NCBI GenBank assembly: GCA_023014485.1
Contig: JAJOZX010000088.1
Location: 62,001 to 126,000, forward strand
Direction of reading: 5' to 3'
DNA from: Bathynomus jamesi
Lineage: Eukaryota > Arthropoda > Malacostraca > Isopoda > Cirolanidae
DNA: 64,000 nt
Shown: in pieces, positions 63,741-64,000 of the stretch
How the letters are laid out: the number at the start of each line of letters is the position of its first letter
Numbering within the stretch: the stretch's first letter is position 1
Position numbers and translations under genes: made by a program
The notes under the pieces: generated by a model
Database searches by the model: none
Seen by the model: the letters and a program-made list of their open reading frames with translations, nothing else
What the model was told of the DNA's origin: nothing

Positions 63741-64000
63741 TCACAAGCAGTTTTAGCACATAATTAGGGTATCAAATATGGATACTGTCGGCATTTTCCA
63801 ACTTTGACACCAAATCAAAAAAGAATTTATGAAATTTTTCCCTGACAAAACTTTAAAATTTAAATTTATCTGAAGTTTTTATTTATCGCAAAACGAAAAA
63901 AAAACTTATTTTTAGAAAACTTTCATTAAAGGAAGAATTCTCGAGGTACTTTAGGGTATGTATCTAAACGTATATACAAATATGTGTACAGAGAGAAAAG
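63741..64000. other. AT-rich right edge
   Basis: No recognised feature. Confidence 0.5.

Overview
The window looks like a transposon-dense, gene-poor stretch of an arthropod nuclear genome, most likely a decapod-type crustacean, though the species cannot be fixed from this sequence. Reasons: no bacterial operons or ribosome binding sites; very many (TA)n, (GA)n and (CA)n microsatellites; TTAGG repeats, the arthropod telomere unit, in short interstitial patches; and transposon families typical of arthropods. I see no convincing complete host gene. Nearly every coding signal is transposon-derived.

Layout. 0-4 kb: an open transposon-type ORF running off the left edge, a PIF/Harbinger fragment, and a TIR element with a DTTASNTG/ARWM-type transposase. 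5-9 kb: an inverted pair of Penelope-like (PLE) ends, a MITE and an intact mariner. 9.6-14.4 kb: LINE fragments and an LTR-like block. 14.4-17.5 kb: a second, longer DTTASNTG-type element, broken by a stop codon and a 196-bp tandem duplication. 17.8-23 kb: mariner remnants, two foldback elements made of short repeat arrays, and a TIR element carrying a cysteine-rich ORF. 23.7-26.3 kb: a ZMYM1-like hAT split by a MITE. 27.6-28.5 kb: three small foldback or deletion elements. 30-32.7 kb: a foldback MULE (FB/NOF- or TU-like) interrupted by a 1.8-kb inverted-repeat element. 33-36.1 kb: a dispersed repeat, a LINE tail and a PLE palindrome. 36.7-40.1 kb: a nearly complete LINE ORF2. 41-43.7 kb: a foldback MITE and a young, rearranged Gypsy element with an inverted reverse transcriptase. 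44.7-52.4 kb: hAT and Tc1/mariner derivatives. 52.7-54.1 kb: a CR1-like LINE with an esterase ORF1. 54.5-63.5 kb: foldbacks, SINE-like units, LINE fragments, two head-to-head PLEs and a Tigger remnant.

The theme that repays attention is inverted (foldback) structure. (1) Three elements (18729-19329, 22435-22760, 29994-32726) have termini built from inverted arrays of 14-16 bp units, with 8-9 bp target duplications. The largest carries a MULE transposase C-terminus. (2) PLE ends repeatedly occur as inverted pairs with a hammerhead-like core whose stem covaries between families. (3) Two mariner foldbacks are made from the 5' end of a transposase gene in inverted duplicate. Many nested insertions are datable because target-site duplications and interrupted reading frames can be matched by eye.
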